Made by a program: the position numbers and the translations under genes
Shown here: positions 44,607 to 55,939 of the stretch, in pieces
Position numbering within the stretch: position 1 is the stretch's first letter
How the letters are laid out: each line of letters begins with the position of its first letter
Notes under the pieces: generated by a model
What the model was told of the DNA's origin: nothing
What the model saw: the letters and a program-made list of their open reading frames with translations, nothing else
Database searches by the model: none
NCBI RefSeq assembly: GCF_020921035.1
Contig: NC_063152.1
Coordinates: 16,258,001 to 16,322,000, forward strand
DNA from: Rhodamnia argentea
Lineage: Eukaryota > Streptophyta > Magnoliopsida > Myrtales > Myrtaceae
Direction of reading: 5' to 3'
Length of the DNA stretch: 64,000 nucleotides

Positions 44607-44740
44607 ACATATGTAGAATCCAAAACTTGACCGGTCAACAAGCCATATGGCCGACAAAGGTAGTGAATACAATACATATGTAGAATCCAAAACTTGACCG
44701 GTCAACAAGCCATATGGCCGACAAAGGTAGTGAATACAAT
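44607..44740. repeat. 67-bp tandem repeat, two copies
   Basis: Two near-identical 67-bp units (44607-44673 and 44674-44740) each hold TTGACCGGTCAA and GCCATATGGCCGACAAAGG. The only differences I see are at the ends. Confidence 0.85.
44627..44638. promoter_or_regulatory. Palindromic W-box-like site TTGACCGGTCAA
   Basis: A perfect 12-bp palindrome made of two head-to-head TTGACC cores, the sequence bound by WRKY factors. Exact or one-base variants occur at 44694-44705, 46261-46272, 43126-43137 and 42740-42751, all within 5 kb upstream of TNL-C. WRKY binding is inferred from sequence only. Confidence 0.45.
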
Positions 44741-44764
44741 AGATGATCTAGGTTATAGCCTATA

Positions 44765-46990
44765 GGCTCCCTAATAAATAAAAATTTGCTGGCTTCCTCG
44801 AAATTGCGTCTCTAATCTCTGAGTATTTTTTTCTGCTAAATAATAGTTGAACACATATGATGACTCAAACGATATCTAATTATACGCACAATTAAGCATA
44901 TCGAAAAAGTGTTGTGTCTAGCAATATCATCTAGAGGGGGGCAAATAGGTAATTTTGAACAATTTTAAAACTAAATGCAGAATTTAACCAAGTTAAAGCG
45001 GGATCTGAATAGGTATAGTAACAAGTTCATAATAAGATGTGTAATGGTCTAAACACGGTGAAGAGAGTTTAGAGTAAGAGAAAATTACACACAAAGTTTA
45101 TAGTGGTTCGACTTAGATAAGCCTACGTCCACTCTCCCACGCTATTAGTTGATTGACTGGATTCCACTTGATGAATCGTTGAAAGGTTACAAGTGATATC
45201 ACACTTCTCACTCTTACATAACCTCTCAAAAATTAAGTGTATTGCATTGGAGAACAAGTATATGAGTCTGAAAAACTCAAGCACTTTGGAATTCTAAATT
45301 ATGATCTTTCTCAAATTAGTCACCATGGAATTCTCTTTTATACTCCTTTTCCTCGAAACGAGCTGTTGGACAAGTCTTCATAGGATCACTCTTCAATTAT
45401 TGATTTGATGCCATCAATCTTGATTAGAAGAGACCGTATCTAGAAAGATTTGATAGTCGTTGGAGTAGAGTTTGAACACTTCAGATTCGATCGCACATAT
45501 AACTAAATCTTTAGTTTCCATAAGCAGAGTTTATTCAATTATGAAAACTTTCTTGTGCCAAAGAAGGTAATATCCAATCGAGGATATTTAACCAATTTGT
45601 TTGGAAAATAATCCTGTCAATAAAAAATTACTGTCTTCCATAAATAACATAGCCAAACGAGAAACCTACCAAAAACATGGGTCTTTAGAATGCGAACGAA
45701 AGTATTGCACAATTTGAACATAATTCAAAAGCGGTCTTTAGAAGCGGAAGAATCTCTTTGAATATGATCATACTAGAACAGTGACTATAAGCTTGAATAA
45801 ACTCTTTTCTGATGTTTGACAAAAGTCTTCTCTAATAATAAAGATTGAATCTCCGGAAGCGATATCTCACTCCGTTTGAATATTCTCGATTCAACTCATT
45901 CGAAGCAAATATGTAACGACTTCGTCTTGAGTCTGAATATTAGGTTTGGAATAATATAAACTTTTTCATTCATGTGTTATACCTACAATAAGGTGTATGG
46001 AGCATTAACCAGATTCTTTCTTAAGATGGATAGTTTTGTTAGAATCAAAATATTCAGAAGAAGATTTTCTCAACAAAAAGAATAATATTCGAATAAGAAT
46101 AGTAGAACGTGGGAAAATCATATCGCTCAAGTATGGACCAAGATATCTAATTGGTTTAAACACATGGACTTCTTGTCACTTAAGAACACACACCACGACA
46201 TTATTTGGATTGTCTTATTGAAACAAGTTTCTTTGTTTTATTGCAAGATTGTTGATGCACTTGACCGGTCAACAGAACATAAACTTTTAGTTAATTTACG
46301 AACTTCGAGGGAATGACTTTCATCTGTTTAGTCATCATTTTTCTTCTTCTTACGTGGAAAATGAAGTATTGCCTTTTATAAGGTTAACTTTTGTCATAGG
46401 CTTACTAATTAGACAAACTTTGACGGCTTCCTAGAAATGGATTTCCCGACCGCTGAGTAGTTATTTCCTCTTTGCTAATTAATATTTAACGCATACTGGT
46501 AACATGCAATATTATATTTGCAAAATTTAGGTGTATGATAGCTAAGTCGGAGGTGAAGGTGCATCATCTTCGTTAGCTTCACGCATGCAGACTCTCATAT
46601 GACAAATTTATGAGTGACGATCTATGTACCTCTATATTAGTGGAACGGACACGAGTCAATCAATTAAGTTCTTGTAATTATAATATGAAAAGTGCTATGA
46701 AATCGGCGGTGGGACCGTGTGCACCATGATAGTTGGTTTGACGGTCAAATATTTTGGACACCAAACCCAATAATCTTAAATTAATCCAGAGCCATTTGTG
46801 TCCCCTTCTAGACTTTATTGAGAAGAATATCTGGATATTGTCTTAGGTGTGTACATGTGATTCAGCTTGGATTTAGTCAACCTCGAGTAATGTGATCGAT
46901 GACGCGCCATTGGACCGACGAAATTGGAAAAAAATTATGGATCTAGAAAATCATGTGTGTATAAATAAAAACAACAGTAGCCTCCTAGGA
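44765..46990. repeat. Upstream tandem duplication, unit 2
   Basis: The second unit of the duplication at 42815-43850. It is interrupted by the solo copia LTR (44910-46075) and is otherwise collinear with unit 1. The LTR is absent from unit 1, so it entered after the duplication. Confidence 0.7.
44910..46075 (-). mobile_element. Solo copia (Sirevirus-like) LTR, 1166 bp
   Basis: The plus strand begins TGTTGTGTCTAGCAATATC then ATCTAGAGGGGGGC and ends GATTTTCTCAACA. The TSD AAAAG flanks both sides (44905-44909 and 46076-46080). It contains a GTGGTTCGACTTAGATAAGC stretch typical of plant copia LTRs. It matches the truncated LTRs at 8577 and 47240. No internal region adjoins it, so it is a solo LTR. 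Confidence 0.88.
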
Positions 46991-47239
46991 ATTTAGAAAA
47001 TGTCAAATTTCGTGAGAAATTAGACGAATAGTATTTGAATCGTGTTATAATAGGGTTTAAACTATGTCATTACATTTGCAATCAAATGTGCATTGAATTA
47101 GGTGTCAATGCAATATATCAAGTAAAATCAGTTCTTGATAACGACAGAGGAAACAATCTCAACTTCCAATGATCAGCGTGACAAGCATTTCCACATATAG
47201 AAACAAACTTATTCACGTGCTCATGTGTTGATTTGTTGT

Positions 47240-47320
47240 TGTTAGCATTATCACCTAGAGGAAGTGAATACATATTGTTAAAGAACTTTAAAAATCAACG
47301 TGGAATTTAACAATTAATGA
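47240..47320 (-). mobile_element. Stub of the 3' LTR of the nested copia element
   Basis: TGTTAGCATTATCACCTAGAG...AATTTAAC matches the first 80-90 bp of the LTR at 44910. It then passes straight into the internal coding remnant, so most of the 3' LTR has been deleted. Bases 46991-47239 before it hold nothing else. Confidence 0.6.
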
Positions 47321-47329
47321 GCTCAGAGG

Positions 47330-48511
47330 TCAGTTCAGAGTATGAGCGAAGGTAAGATCTAAGATGTCCTCAGAGTCAACTTGAGTAGATGTGGAGGGTG
47401 CAAAGACTGAAGGAAGTTTGACAAGAGCAAACTCTGAGAACTGTTCCAACTTCTGATCGATTCCAACTCTCATTCTGTTTATCTTCTTTTCAATTTGTTC
47501 CATCTCTAGGGCAGCAAAACTTGCATTAGATGACATATCTCTTCTCAGCTTCTAAAGTTGAAATGCTATGTTTTCCTTCATCTAATCAATTTCCACATGA
47601 ACTGAACTCCACATGTCCTTAATCGGGTCTTTCAATGTACCTTATATGTACCGGATGTCTCTGAACAGCTCAGAATCTGTAGTTCCTCCCATTACATCTT
47701 CAGTCTAAACTCCAACAACATGAGACGATTCCCCCTAAGTCTTAGCTTGATTCTGGATCGAAGATAATGCAGTGTCCTACATAGTAGGACCTGAGGCAGT
47801 CTTGAGTGGGGTATCAGCAGTATCTATGTCCATCTGTTTCGTATGTTTCCCCTCAAATTGAGACTCCTTCTCTGTTTCCATCTGAGCTAACTTATGATCT
47901 TCCATCTGCTAAGTAAGCTCTGGAATCTTAGTCTGTTTACCTGCTTGTCCTCATCTAGGACAGCTTGAACATCGTTTTCCTTATTTTGATCAAGTACAGT
48001 CTGGTATTCTTCCACATCCCGTGGATTCTCTTCTTCTTGCTTCTCCTTATCTTCTCTTTATTTCTCTTCCTTCTCCTTTTGTTGTTGCTCAATCTGAGCC
48101 GTAAAAGTATCTTCAACAACTATTCTCACACTAGTTTGAATGTCTACTTCTATCAGTTCATCTTCCATGGCCATTCTTTCTAATTGATCCCTTGTAGCAG
48201 CTACCCTTTGTTCATGGTATTTTCATCTGAGTTCATTATAGTTGAGTTACTCATCATCTGAGTCATTTACTAAGGATACCTCAGAAGTATCCATCTCAGA
48301 TTCATTGAGTATCCTATCGAGTAGACTTTGTTTGAGGAGCATTGCTTGAGTCCTCAGACCTTTCTTCTTCGCAACCTTTGTCAGATGATCCAGTGAGATT
48401 GTATTGCGTTGGAGCATCGAATGGAGCCCTATGTCCTCGGAATTCCACTCTACCCAAGCGAGGAGTACCAGTGGCAGATTTCTTCGAGGTTGAAGAGTTC
48501 TTGGGCGCCAT
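47330..48511 (-). pseudogene. Sirevirus-type extra ORF (env-like position), decayed
   Basis: On the minus strand, after pol and a spacer of about 570 bp, a frame opens MAPKNSSTSKKSATGTPRLG. A Ser/Glu-rich part follows. Then, past stops, comes a highly charged region (YHEQRVAATRDQLERM, a VRIVVEDTFTAQIEQQQKEKEEK-like coiled coil), and last an ALEMEQIEKKINRMRVGIDQKL helix. Position, composition and coiled coils fit the extra ORF found downstream of pol in Sireviruses. Several stops and frameshifts are present. The role of such ORFs is not established. Confidence 0.45.
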
Positions 48512-49079
48512 TAAAGGTTTATGAAGAAGCTAGAATGATTTCGAAGAGGAGAGCTTTTCTAGGTTGATTCGCATAAGAGGATTTGAGAGAGTGAAATTTT
48601 TGAATAGAGGTTTCAAGCGGAGAGAATAAAAATCGATTCTTTGCAAAAGGTTTAAAGGAGGCGACGGTTCAGTTTCCAAATTTGGAAGCCGCCCTTGATA
48701 GCTAAAAGATTTCAAATTCAATTTCCAAAAATAAATGATTTGATTGATATTGTAACAAAATACTTTTGGAAAGAGAATATTCAATCAATTTAATCACATA
48801 AATCACGTCAGGCATAATATTTCACAATATGATAGGGTGAAGATCGTGCTTAACTTATTTCTTGCCAAAGATAACTACTTATGTGCCAAAAATTTGAATG
48901 ACCAAACGTTGCATATGTATCCCTTAGAAGCAGATGATTTCCTCAAATGATGCGTTAGTTCAGAGATTCCACTTAAGTGATTGGAGCTCCTCATATGTTA
49001 CCTTTAAATGCATGTGCTCTCAGAAGCAGTTATCCTCCCTAGATGTTGCATTTCACTCAGAAGCAGCTGTAGCCTGTAT

Positions 49080-50435
49080 TGTTAGCAGCTTGAATAGGCA
49101 TAACAATAATACTCAGTTCTTGTCTAATATATCCAAAAGAGTTCTTTTCAAAGGGTTTTGTGAATATATCAGCTAATTGAAACTTTGAATCAACAAATTG
49201 AATATTAATATCTATATTATACACAAGATCACGAATGGAATGATATTTAATTTTAATATTCTTAGCTCGAGAGTGGAAAATTGGATTCTTTGTGAGGTTA
49301 ATTGCATTGGTGTTATAACACTTGCTTTGATATTTGAATATGCAACATCAAAGTCCCTCAATTGTTGCCTCGTCCATAAGATCCAAGTACAAGAGCTTCC
49401 AAAGCTACATATTTTTTTTCTTTGAGTACCTCAATTTTTGCCTCATCCATCGTAGATAGTGTCACAATATTTTGTTTCTTTGAGTACCAGGACACTAGCA
49501 TAGAACCCATAAATTGATGTGTTGCTGAGGTGTTTTTCCTATCTATTTTATAACTTGCAAGATCATCATCTGAATGTCCACATAATGTGAAGTCTGAGGT
49601 CTTTGGATATCATAATCCTAGGTTAAAATTAGTTTCAACATGTTTGATTATCCTTTTCAAAGCTGAGAAATGTGATTTCTTAAGATCTAATTGGAATCTT
49701 GCACACATACAAATACTGAAAATAATATTAGGTCTACAAGCAACAAGATATAATAATCATCAATCATGCTTCTATATAAGTTCTGATCAACCTATTTTTC
49801 CATGTTCATCCTTGTTTAGCTTGGCTGAATAAGACATCGGCGTTTTAGTTTTCTTACAGTTCTCCAGATCAAATTTCTTCACAATCTCCTTTGCATACTT
49901 CTTTTGATGTATGAAGGTTCCTTTTTCGGTTTGATTCATTTGAAGTCCAAGGAAGAATGTGAGTTCTCCCGTCATGCTTATGTTGAATTCACTCTGCATA
50001 ATCTTAGAAAAATGCCTACAAAGTTTTTCGTTAGAAGAATCGAATATAATATCATCAACATATATTTGAATGAGTAAGATGTCTTTACCTTCTCTATTGA
50101 TAAATAAAGTTGTGTCCACTTTATCTTTTTAAAACCTTTTTCCACAAGAAAATTACTTTACCTTTCCTGTCGGGCTTGTGGAACTTGCTTGAGCCCATAT
50201 AGAGCTTTGTCAAGTCTGTAGACATTATTTGAGCACTTTGGATCTTCAAATCTTGGAGGTTGTTCCACATATACTTCGTCTTTGATATAACAATTTAAGA
50301 ATGCGCTTTTCACATGCATCTAAAATAGCTTGAAATTATTGTAGCAAGCATAAACTAGAAGTAATATGATAGATTCCAATCTTGCGGCGGGAGCATATGT
50401 TTCATTATAGTCAATTCCCTCTTCTTGATAGTATC
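49080..50435 (-). pseudogene. Copia pol, 3' half: RT and RNase H
   Basis: Minus-strand order: EEGIDYNETYAPAARLE (RT start), YACYNNFKLF, a broken palm region, YVDDIIF with the catalytic DD (in 49787-50119), GELTFFLGLQMNQ, KKYAKEIVKKF and TPM. RNase H follows around 49435-49786, with a HSD.D.ASYKIDRK-type box, then NLTKNPIFHSR.KNI...IRD and LADIFTKP in several frames. The lineage looks Sirevirus-like. Multiple stops and frameshifts. The 5' half continues at 53822 beyond the inserted solo LTR. Confidence 0.8.
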
Positions 50436-51819
50436 TATGACATCCTGTATTCCGACTCATTTTCGAAGCCTTGAATAAATGAAAAGTCTCATTGATGTAT
50501 TTCAATCTAATCTCACTCGAAAGTGATCCCTCTCGAGCAGACTAACCAAATGGGAATGACTAGCTAGGAAAATCAAGTACGTGGCCCTAAGAACTTGATT
50601 CTGGAATGACTCTTTGGCCATAAAAATTGTCGAGGGAATATTTTGGACCAATATAGGCCGATCCTAGAATGATTAAGGAACGATTTGGATAATACCCTAT
50701 GCTTGGATCACGGGTGATTCCGTTTGACCTCATATGGGTTCCAAACATCCCTAAATTATTTTCTAACGATCGTGTTTATTGGGACTAGTGATTGACCATC
50801 GCAATTGAATGACAATCAAAGTCGCCATGGCTCGAGAAATTCTTAAACATGATATTAATCACGGGTCGATACGCGTAACTTCTAAAAGCCGCCCGTTAGT
50901 TTGAGATACGCTGAAATTTCAATTGATCGAGATTGATCGCGAATCGAGCTTTAGAAATTGACATCGGACCTTCAAGGGTTTCAATAATTAAATTTTGGAC
51001 GTTTCCTCATCCAGTGTACGATTTCTTCACGGTTCGCTCCAAAGGGTTCGGGAAAAATAAAATGTGGACTGGAAATGGGAAAAGACCCATTTACCCTTGG
51101 AGAACACCCAATTTTTTACTTTGGCCGAAGGGCATTTCAATCAATATCCCCTCTTGGCTGAAAATGTTGACTAGTCTTGGTTGATGGAATTACCTTTTTA
51201 CCCTTCTTGACTTTGAAGACCCCAAAAATATCCTAACTCTTATTAATCAATATTTCGGCCCTCTTCTTCATAAAATTTCAAGAGTTTCTCTCACTACTCT
51301 CTCTCTCTAGCCCTTGGCCGAACTCACCATTGTCACTCTCTTTCTCACCGAAAATTTTCCAAGCTCCCACCGGTTTCGCCTTGAACCTCCGGAGCTTGAT
51401 TACCGCCGCGAGCTACCCGGAATCGCCGGATCTTAGTGGGTTTTAGCCGGAGTCGCCAGAGCCGCCGGAGCCGCCGGTTGGAATCAAAATTTCTCTCGAC
51501 TTTCTCGCCGGAAAATTTGCTAGATTTGTGGTAAGTTGGTTCCTAACCTTAGATTAGGTATCTATGTTGCTAATAAACATTGGATTGTATAGTTTTGATG
51601 AAAATTTGTGGAATTTGCCCTTGGATTCAAGCTTGGTCGATAATATGGAGAGGAGGAGAGAGAAAATGTGTTCTTGAGTAAATAGTGAATATGCATGATT
51701 GATGATGGATGGCTAGGATTTAATCTAGCTTGATCTTGCTTTATTTGAACGGCCTAGAATGAATCTTCCTTAGGAAGATTGATCGGATGGCTACGATCGA
51801 TTCCTGTTTTATGTAGAAT

Positions 51820-52800
51820 AATCGGGTGGTGGAGATTAATTGCACGTGAAGATATTTTAATCGTATGATCCCCGATTAAATGCCACGTTAGTACGGTTTA
51901 TTAGTATGGTACGTAGTAATTGTACATTAGTGAAATTTTAATCGTACGGTAATTATTGATTGCTATGTTGGTATAATTTTGATCGTGTGGCGTAGATTAA
52001 TTTTTGTGGTAGCATAAAATAATCGTGTGGCCCGATTGGCCGACGGCTTGAGTGTGATTTAATCGGGTGGTCCCGATTTAATATTTATTCGACGTGAGTG
52101 AATCACGTGGTCCCGATCGAGCATTTATTCAGTATATTTAAATCGAGTGGTCTCGATTGAGCAGTTAAGGAAAATTAAAAAGATCGTGTGGTCCCGATCT
52201 TTATTTGGAGAAAAATTGGAGAGACCGGGTGGTCTCGATATGCTAATAAGGAAATTTAGTAAGATCACGTGGCGAAGATTGATCGATCGGAAGAATTTAA
52301 GAGATCGTGTGGTATTGGACGAGCGATCGAGGAATTATTGTTGTCATATGATCTTGATGAGGATTAATTAAGAGGAAATGTGGAATTTTACCCTAAAGCG
52401 TTATGACGCGGGGTTCGTATTTTATAAGACCACAATTTGCCCGAGGCGTTATGACGCGGGCTCTATTATTATTATTTTACCCCGAGGCGTTAAACGCGTG
52501 GTTGTGCTTATTATTTTATCCTGAGATGTTAAATGCGGGATATTAACTTGATGTGTTATTATGCGGGTTATAGTGACCTCGAGGCGTTATTACGCGGTCC
52601 GGACTATATAATGACCTGAGGCGTTATTACACGGATCTGTCCATTTATAATGTAGCTTGATGTGTTAAACGCGGGCTTTGGACCAACATGGAATTTTATA
52701 TGATAGCCTGATGCGTTAAACGCTGGCTTTAGATCCACGTGGAATATTTATATTATGGTCTGATGCGTTAAACGCGGGCTCTGGAGCACGTGGAATGTTT
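51820..52800 (+). repeat. Two arrays of short hairpin motifs in LTR copy 2
   Basis: 51820-52330 holds about twelve variants of AATCGgGTGGTCCCGATT at about 43-bp spacing; several have perfect arms (AATCGGG...CCCGATT) and some include CACGTG. 52395-52790 holds about ten variants of GAGGCGTTATGACGCGGG / GATGCGTTAAACGCGGGC, with arms GCGT...ACGC, at about 40-60 bp spacing. Both arrays recur, less fully, in the other family-G LTRs. Confidence 0.75.
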
Positions 52801-53058
52801 TTATGACGATCCGAGGGGTGGAACGCCGATATGGGAGTAACATGGAATATTTGTGAAGGTGTGGCAATTTTTGGAGAAAGAATGAAATATTCTGAAATTT
52901 ATTTATGGAATTTTTGATTGAAGAATGAATTGTTGGGAATTGCTCATTTAAGACGTGTCTGGAGGCACTAGCGCCCTAACCTAGTATTAGGGACTTTTTT
53001 ATTGAGATTTATTCTCACCCCGTCGTGGGCTCTCTTTTTCGGACCACCCGCCTCGGCA

Positions 53059-53499
53059 ATGAATGACCCACCTCGGAGGTTCGGAATTACGTGGGATATG
53101 GAAACGATAGTGACAGAGTACCCGGTTAGAGAAGATCATGTGTACTATAGACACGCTACCGCTATTTGGGTGGACACGGGAGAGCTCTTTTGGAAGACCC
53201 AAATGTACGTGGCGTGGACGTATCGCCACGGGGATTTGTCGGTGCGTCCACCGACCGGCTTCGATATTCCCTACGATGGTGTTGGAGAATAGGACCCCAC
53301 TAGCACTACACCTCCGGATGGCGTAGTGGTGCACCCCGACACTGGTCCCGAAGACGTGGAGCCCAGCCTAGAGGTTATGGAGCCCGAAGAGGATGGGAAA
53401 GTTGTGGAGCCTTCTGATGCGAAGCCACTGCCAGAGTTGGACAAGGACAAGTTGCCGGCTATGGATGAGATAGTACACGATAGTGAGGACGAGGCCTAG
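53059..53499 (+). pseudogene. LTR-embedded open frame, family G, copy 2 (best preserved)
   Basis: 441 bp from ATG to TAG with only one in-frame stop (TAG 53290-53292, where other copies have TGG). Features in order: MNDPPRRFGI, METIVTEYPVRED, VYYRH, GELFWKT, YVAWTYRHGDLSVRPPTGFD, IPYDGVGE, then an acidic tail rich in Pro, Glu and Asp (EPEEDGK, DEIVHDSEDEA). No membrane segment, zinc finger or known catalytic motif is visible. Against copy 1, changes fall often at third codon positions. I cannot name a family. It could be an accessory protein of the retroelement. Confidence 0.65.
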
Positions 53500-53821
53500 G
53501 GTAGTTGACCTCTTAACGTTTGAAGAGTATTTTATTTTGGAAGTATAGTGGGCTTCGACCACGTAATCTTTTTGTTATAGGTGGTCACAGCTTGTACGGT
53601 GGCCTCTGAAGCCCTAGGTTTGAGAATTGTAACAACTATGTATATATGTACATAAGTTTGTTTTTACCATCCCAAGTTATCGTAGTGTTGTTGATTTCTA
53701 TACGGGGATTTGTTTCTGCTTCCACACGTTTTGATTTTGTTGGCATTTGGATCCTGGAGAACTGTACATGAGCGTGGCCGGGTAGGATGTCGACGGGCTC
53801 GAGGGGTTCGGGGTCGTGACG

Positions 53822-54928
53822 GTATCCTTTGCTACGAGTCTTGCATTATTTCTGGTTACCTTGCCTTTATCATCAAACTTGTTTCTAAACACCCTTTTGA
53901 TTCCAATGATTGGATGGTTCTTGGTTATGGGCACAAATTTCCATACTTCACTAATCTTGAATTGATGTAGCTCTTGTTGCATTGCCTCTATCGGTCTTTC
54001 GTTAGCAAGAGTCTCTTCAATTCCTTTTGGCTCTATTTCGGATATAAGTGCAAAGGCACTTGTCGCATTCTTGAGCTTGGATCTAGTTATCATTCCTTCT
54101 TCTATGCTTCCAATAACAAGATCCGTTGGATGACTTAATTTGTGCTTCCAATTCTTGTTGAACCCGTCGTGTTGCTTTTCTTATGTAGAATCATCTTGGT
54201 TCAAATCTTCGGAAGATGCATTTGTTTGAGTATTGTCCGGGTTCCGAATAGCGTCGGAAGTTGTTTTGTCTCCGGACATTGGATTCTGCTTAGATGATAT
54301 GATGACTTCAACAACTACCATCTTCGTATCATTTCCATCTCCAAACTTTACGTTCATTGATTCTTCAATTGTTATGGAGTTCTATATGTTTTGCTTGGAA
54401 TGGAATATCCAAGAAATATTGCTTTCCTTGATCTTTCATTGAACTTACCCGGACGATCACTTGACTTCTTAGGAATGAAACATTTACATCCAAATACAAG
54501 AAAGCATGAAATGTTTGTTTTCCGCCATTGTAACGCTTAGGGGTTTTCTCAATCAACGGTCTCAAGAAAACACAATTTATAATATATCAAGCAATTGAAA
54601 CAGTTTATGTCCAAAAATGAGAAGAAATTTTCCTTCCAATCAAAAGAGTTCGAGCCATCTCTTGTAAAGATCAATTTTTCCTTTCAACTACTTCATTTTG
54701 TTCAAGAGTATAAGAAGCAGAAAAATTGTGTTGAAAACCATTTTGGTCACGTAAATCAGCAAAAATTTAATTTTCAAATTCTCCCATATGATCTGTTTTG
54801 ATGCTTGAAATAGAATAACCTTTTTCATTGTAAACTTTCTTAGTAAAGATTTCAATGTGAGAAAATGCATCATTCTTATGAGCTAAAGAGAAAATCTATG
54901 TAAATCTAGCATAATTATTTATTGTTAC
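53822..54928 (-). pseudogene. Copia pol, 5' part: integrase and start of RT
   Basis: Minus-strand order: YARFT.IFSLAHKNDAFSH (integrase core start, at the edge of the gypsy insertion), KTDH.GEFENQ.F..L-type residues in two frames, FNTIF/HNFS, then RPLIEKTPKRYNGGKQTFHAF and the pre-RT linker (GIEETLANERPIEAMQQELHQF, W.FVPITKNHPIIGIKRVF, NNARLVAK). Frame changes and stops throughout; a one-base loss precedes the solo-LTR insertion. The upstream gag/protease part must lie beyond the gypsy element, outside this window. Confidence 0.75.
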
Positions 54929-55247
54929 TATCACGACCCGAATCCCGTGAGCCCGCCAACATCCCCTCCGGCCACGCTTAAGTACAATTCTTCAAGATCC
55001 AAAGGCCAACAAACTCACGCGGAAGCAGAAACTAAACCCCGTATAGAAACAAATAACAACACGATAACTTGGGACGGTAAAAGCAAACTTATATACATAT
55101 CCGCATATTCTTTACTGCTTCCTAAACCTAAGGCTTCAGAGGCCATTGTACAAGCCTATGACCACTTACAACAAAAAGATCTAGTGGTCGAAGCCTAACT
55201 TTCCTCAAAAAGAAAAACACTTAACAAAAGTCAAGAGGCCAACTAGC

Positions 55248-55688
55248 CTAGGCCCCATCGTCACTATCGTCAATCTCAAACCCTAAAGCTCCCTCCATCT
55301 CCTCATCAACCTCGGGTGACAGCTCCACATCTGTTGGCTCAACGATCTCCACATCCTCTTCTGGCACCGTGTCCTTTGGGTCGGACTTCGAATCCTCAAG
55401 GCTGGTGTCCGAACTCTTCACTATACCGTTAGGAGGGGCAGCTTGAGTGGGGTCCCATTCACCAACTCCATCATAGGGGATATCAAAACCTCTCAAAGGT
55501 CTCACTAGCATATCCCCATGGCGGTACATCCATGCCAAGTAAGTGTAGGGCTTCTAAAAAAGTTCTTCTATGTCCACCCGGATAGTGGTAGTGTGCTTAT
55601 AATACATTTTGTCTTCCCCCACTAGATATTCTATAACTACCGTTTCCATGTCTTAGGGGATTCCAAATCTTTGAGGCGGATCGTTCAT
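55248..55688 (-). pseudogene. LTR-embedded open frame, family G, copy 3 (3' LTR)
   Basis: Exactly 441 bp, MNDPPQRFGIP to DDSDDGA. Two in-frame stops: TAA in place of Arg before DMETVV, and TAG in place of Trp before KPYTYLAW. Otherwise MYRHGDMLVRPLRGFDIPYDG and VGEWDPT are intact, and the tail is acidic (VPEEDVEIVEPTDVELSPEV). No frameshift relative to copies 2 and 4. Confidence 0.6.
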
Positions 55689-55939
55689 TGTCGAGGCGGA
55701 GGGTCCGAAAAAGGATAATCCATGACGGAGTGAGAATAAATCTCGGTAAGAAAGTCCCTAATCCTAGATTAGGGTGCTAGTGCCTCTGGACACATCCTAG
55801 GTGAGCAGTTCCCAACAAATTTCACTCAGCCAATAGAACCCACAAAACAACTTCAAGGAATACGCGCAACTCACTACTCCCGCTCACCACGCCTTTAATA
55901 AGGTCACGTTACTCAAAAGCCCGCATTTAATGCATCGGG

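Larger units (their letters stand above)
50436..53821 (+). mobile_element. Solo LTR of gypsy family G (copy 2), 3386 bp, inserted in copia RT
   Basis: Runs TATGACATCCTGTATTCC to GGGGTCGTGACG, aligning along its length with 3143-6192. The 5-bp TSD GTATC flanks both ends (50431-50435, 53822-53826). The copia RT reads up to it on one side (NNARLVAK) and resumes on the other (YYQEEGIDYNETYAP), which fixes the insertion point. Terminal TG...CA has decayed to TA...CG. Contains a donor-like GTAAGT at 51531, hairpin arrays at 51820-52800 and the conserved open frame at 53059-53499. Confidence 0.93.

Noticed and set aside
51820..52800. CRISPR-like spaced repeats
   Set aside because: Regular short repeats with inverted arms, but the units are degenerate, the spacers are not unique cargo, and they lie inside a plant LTR.
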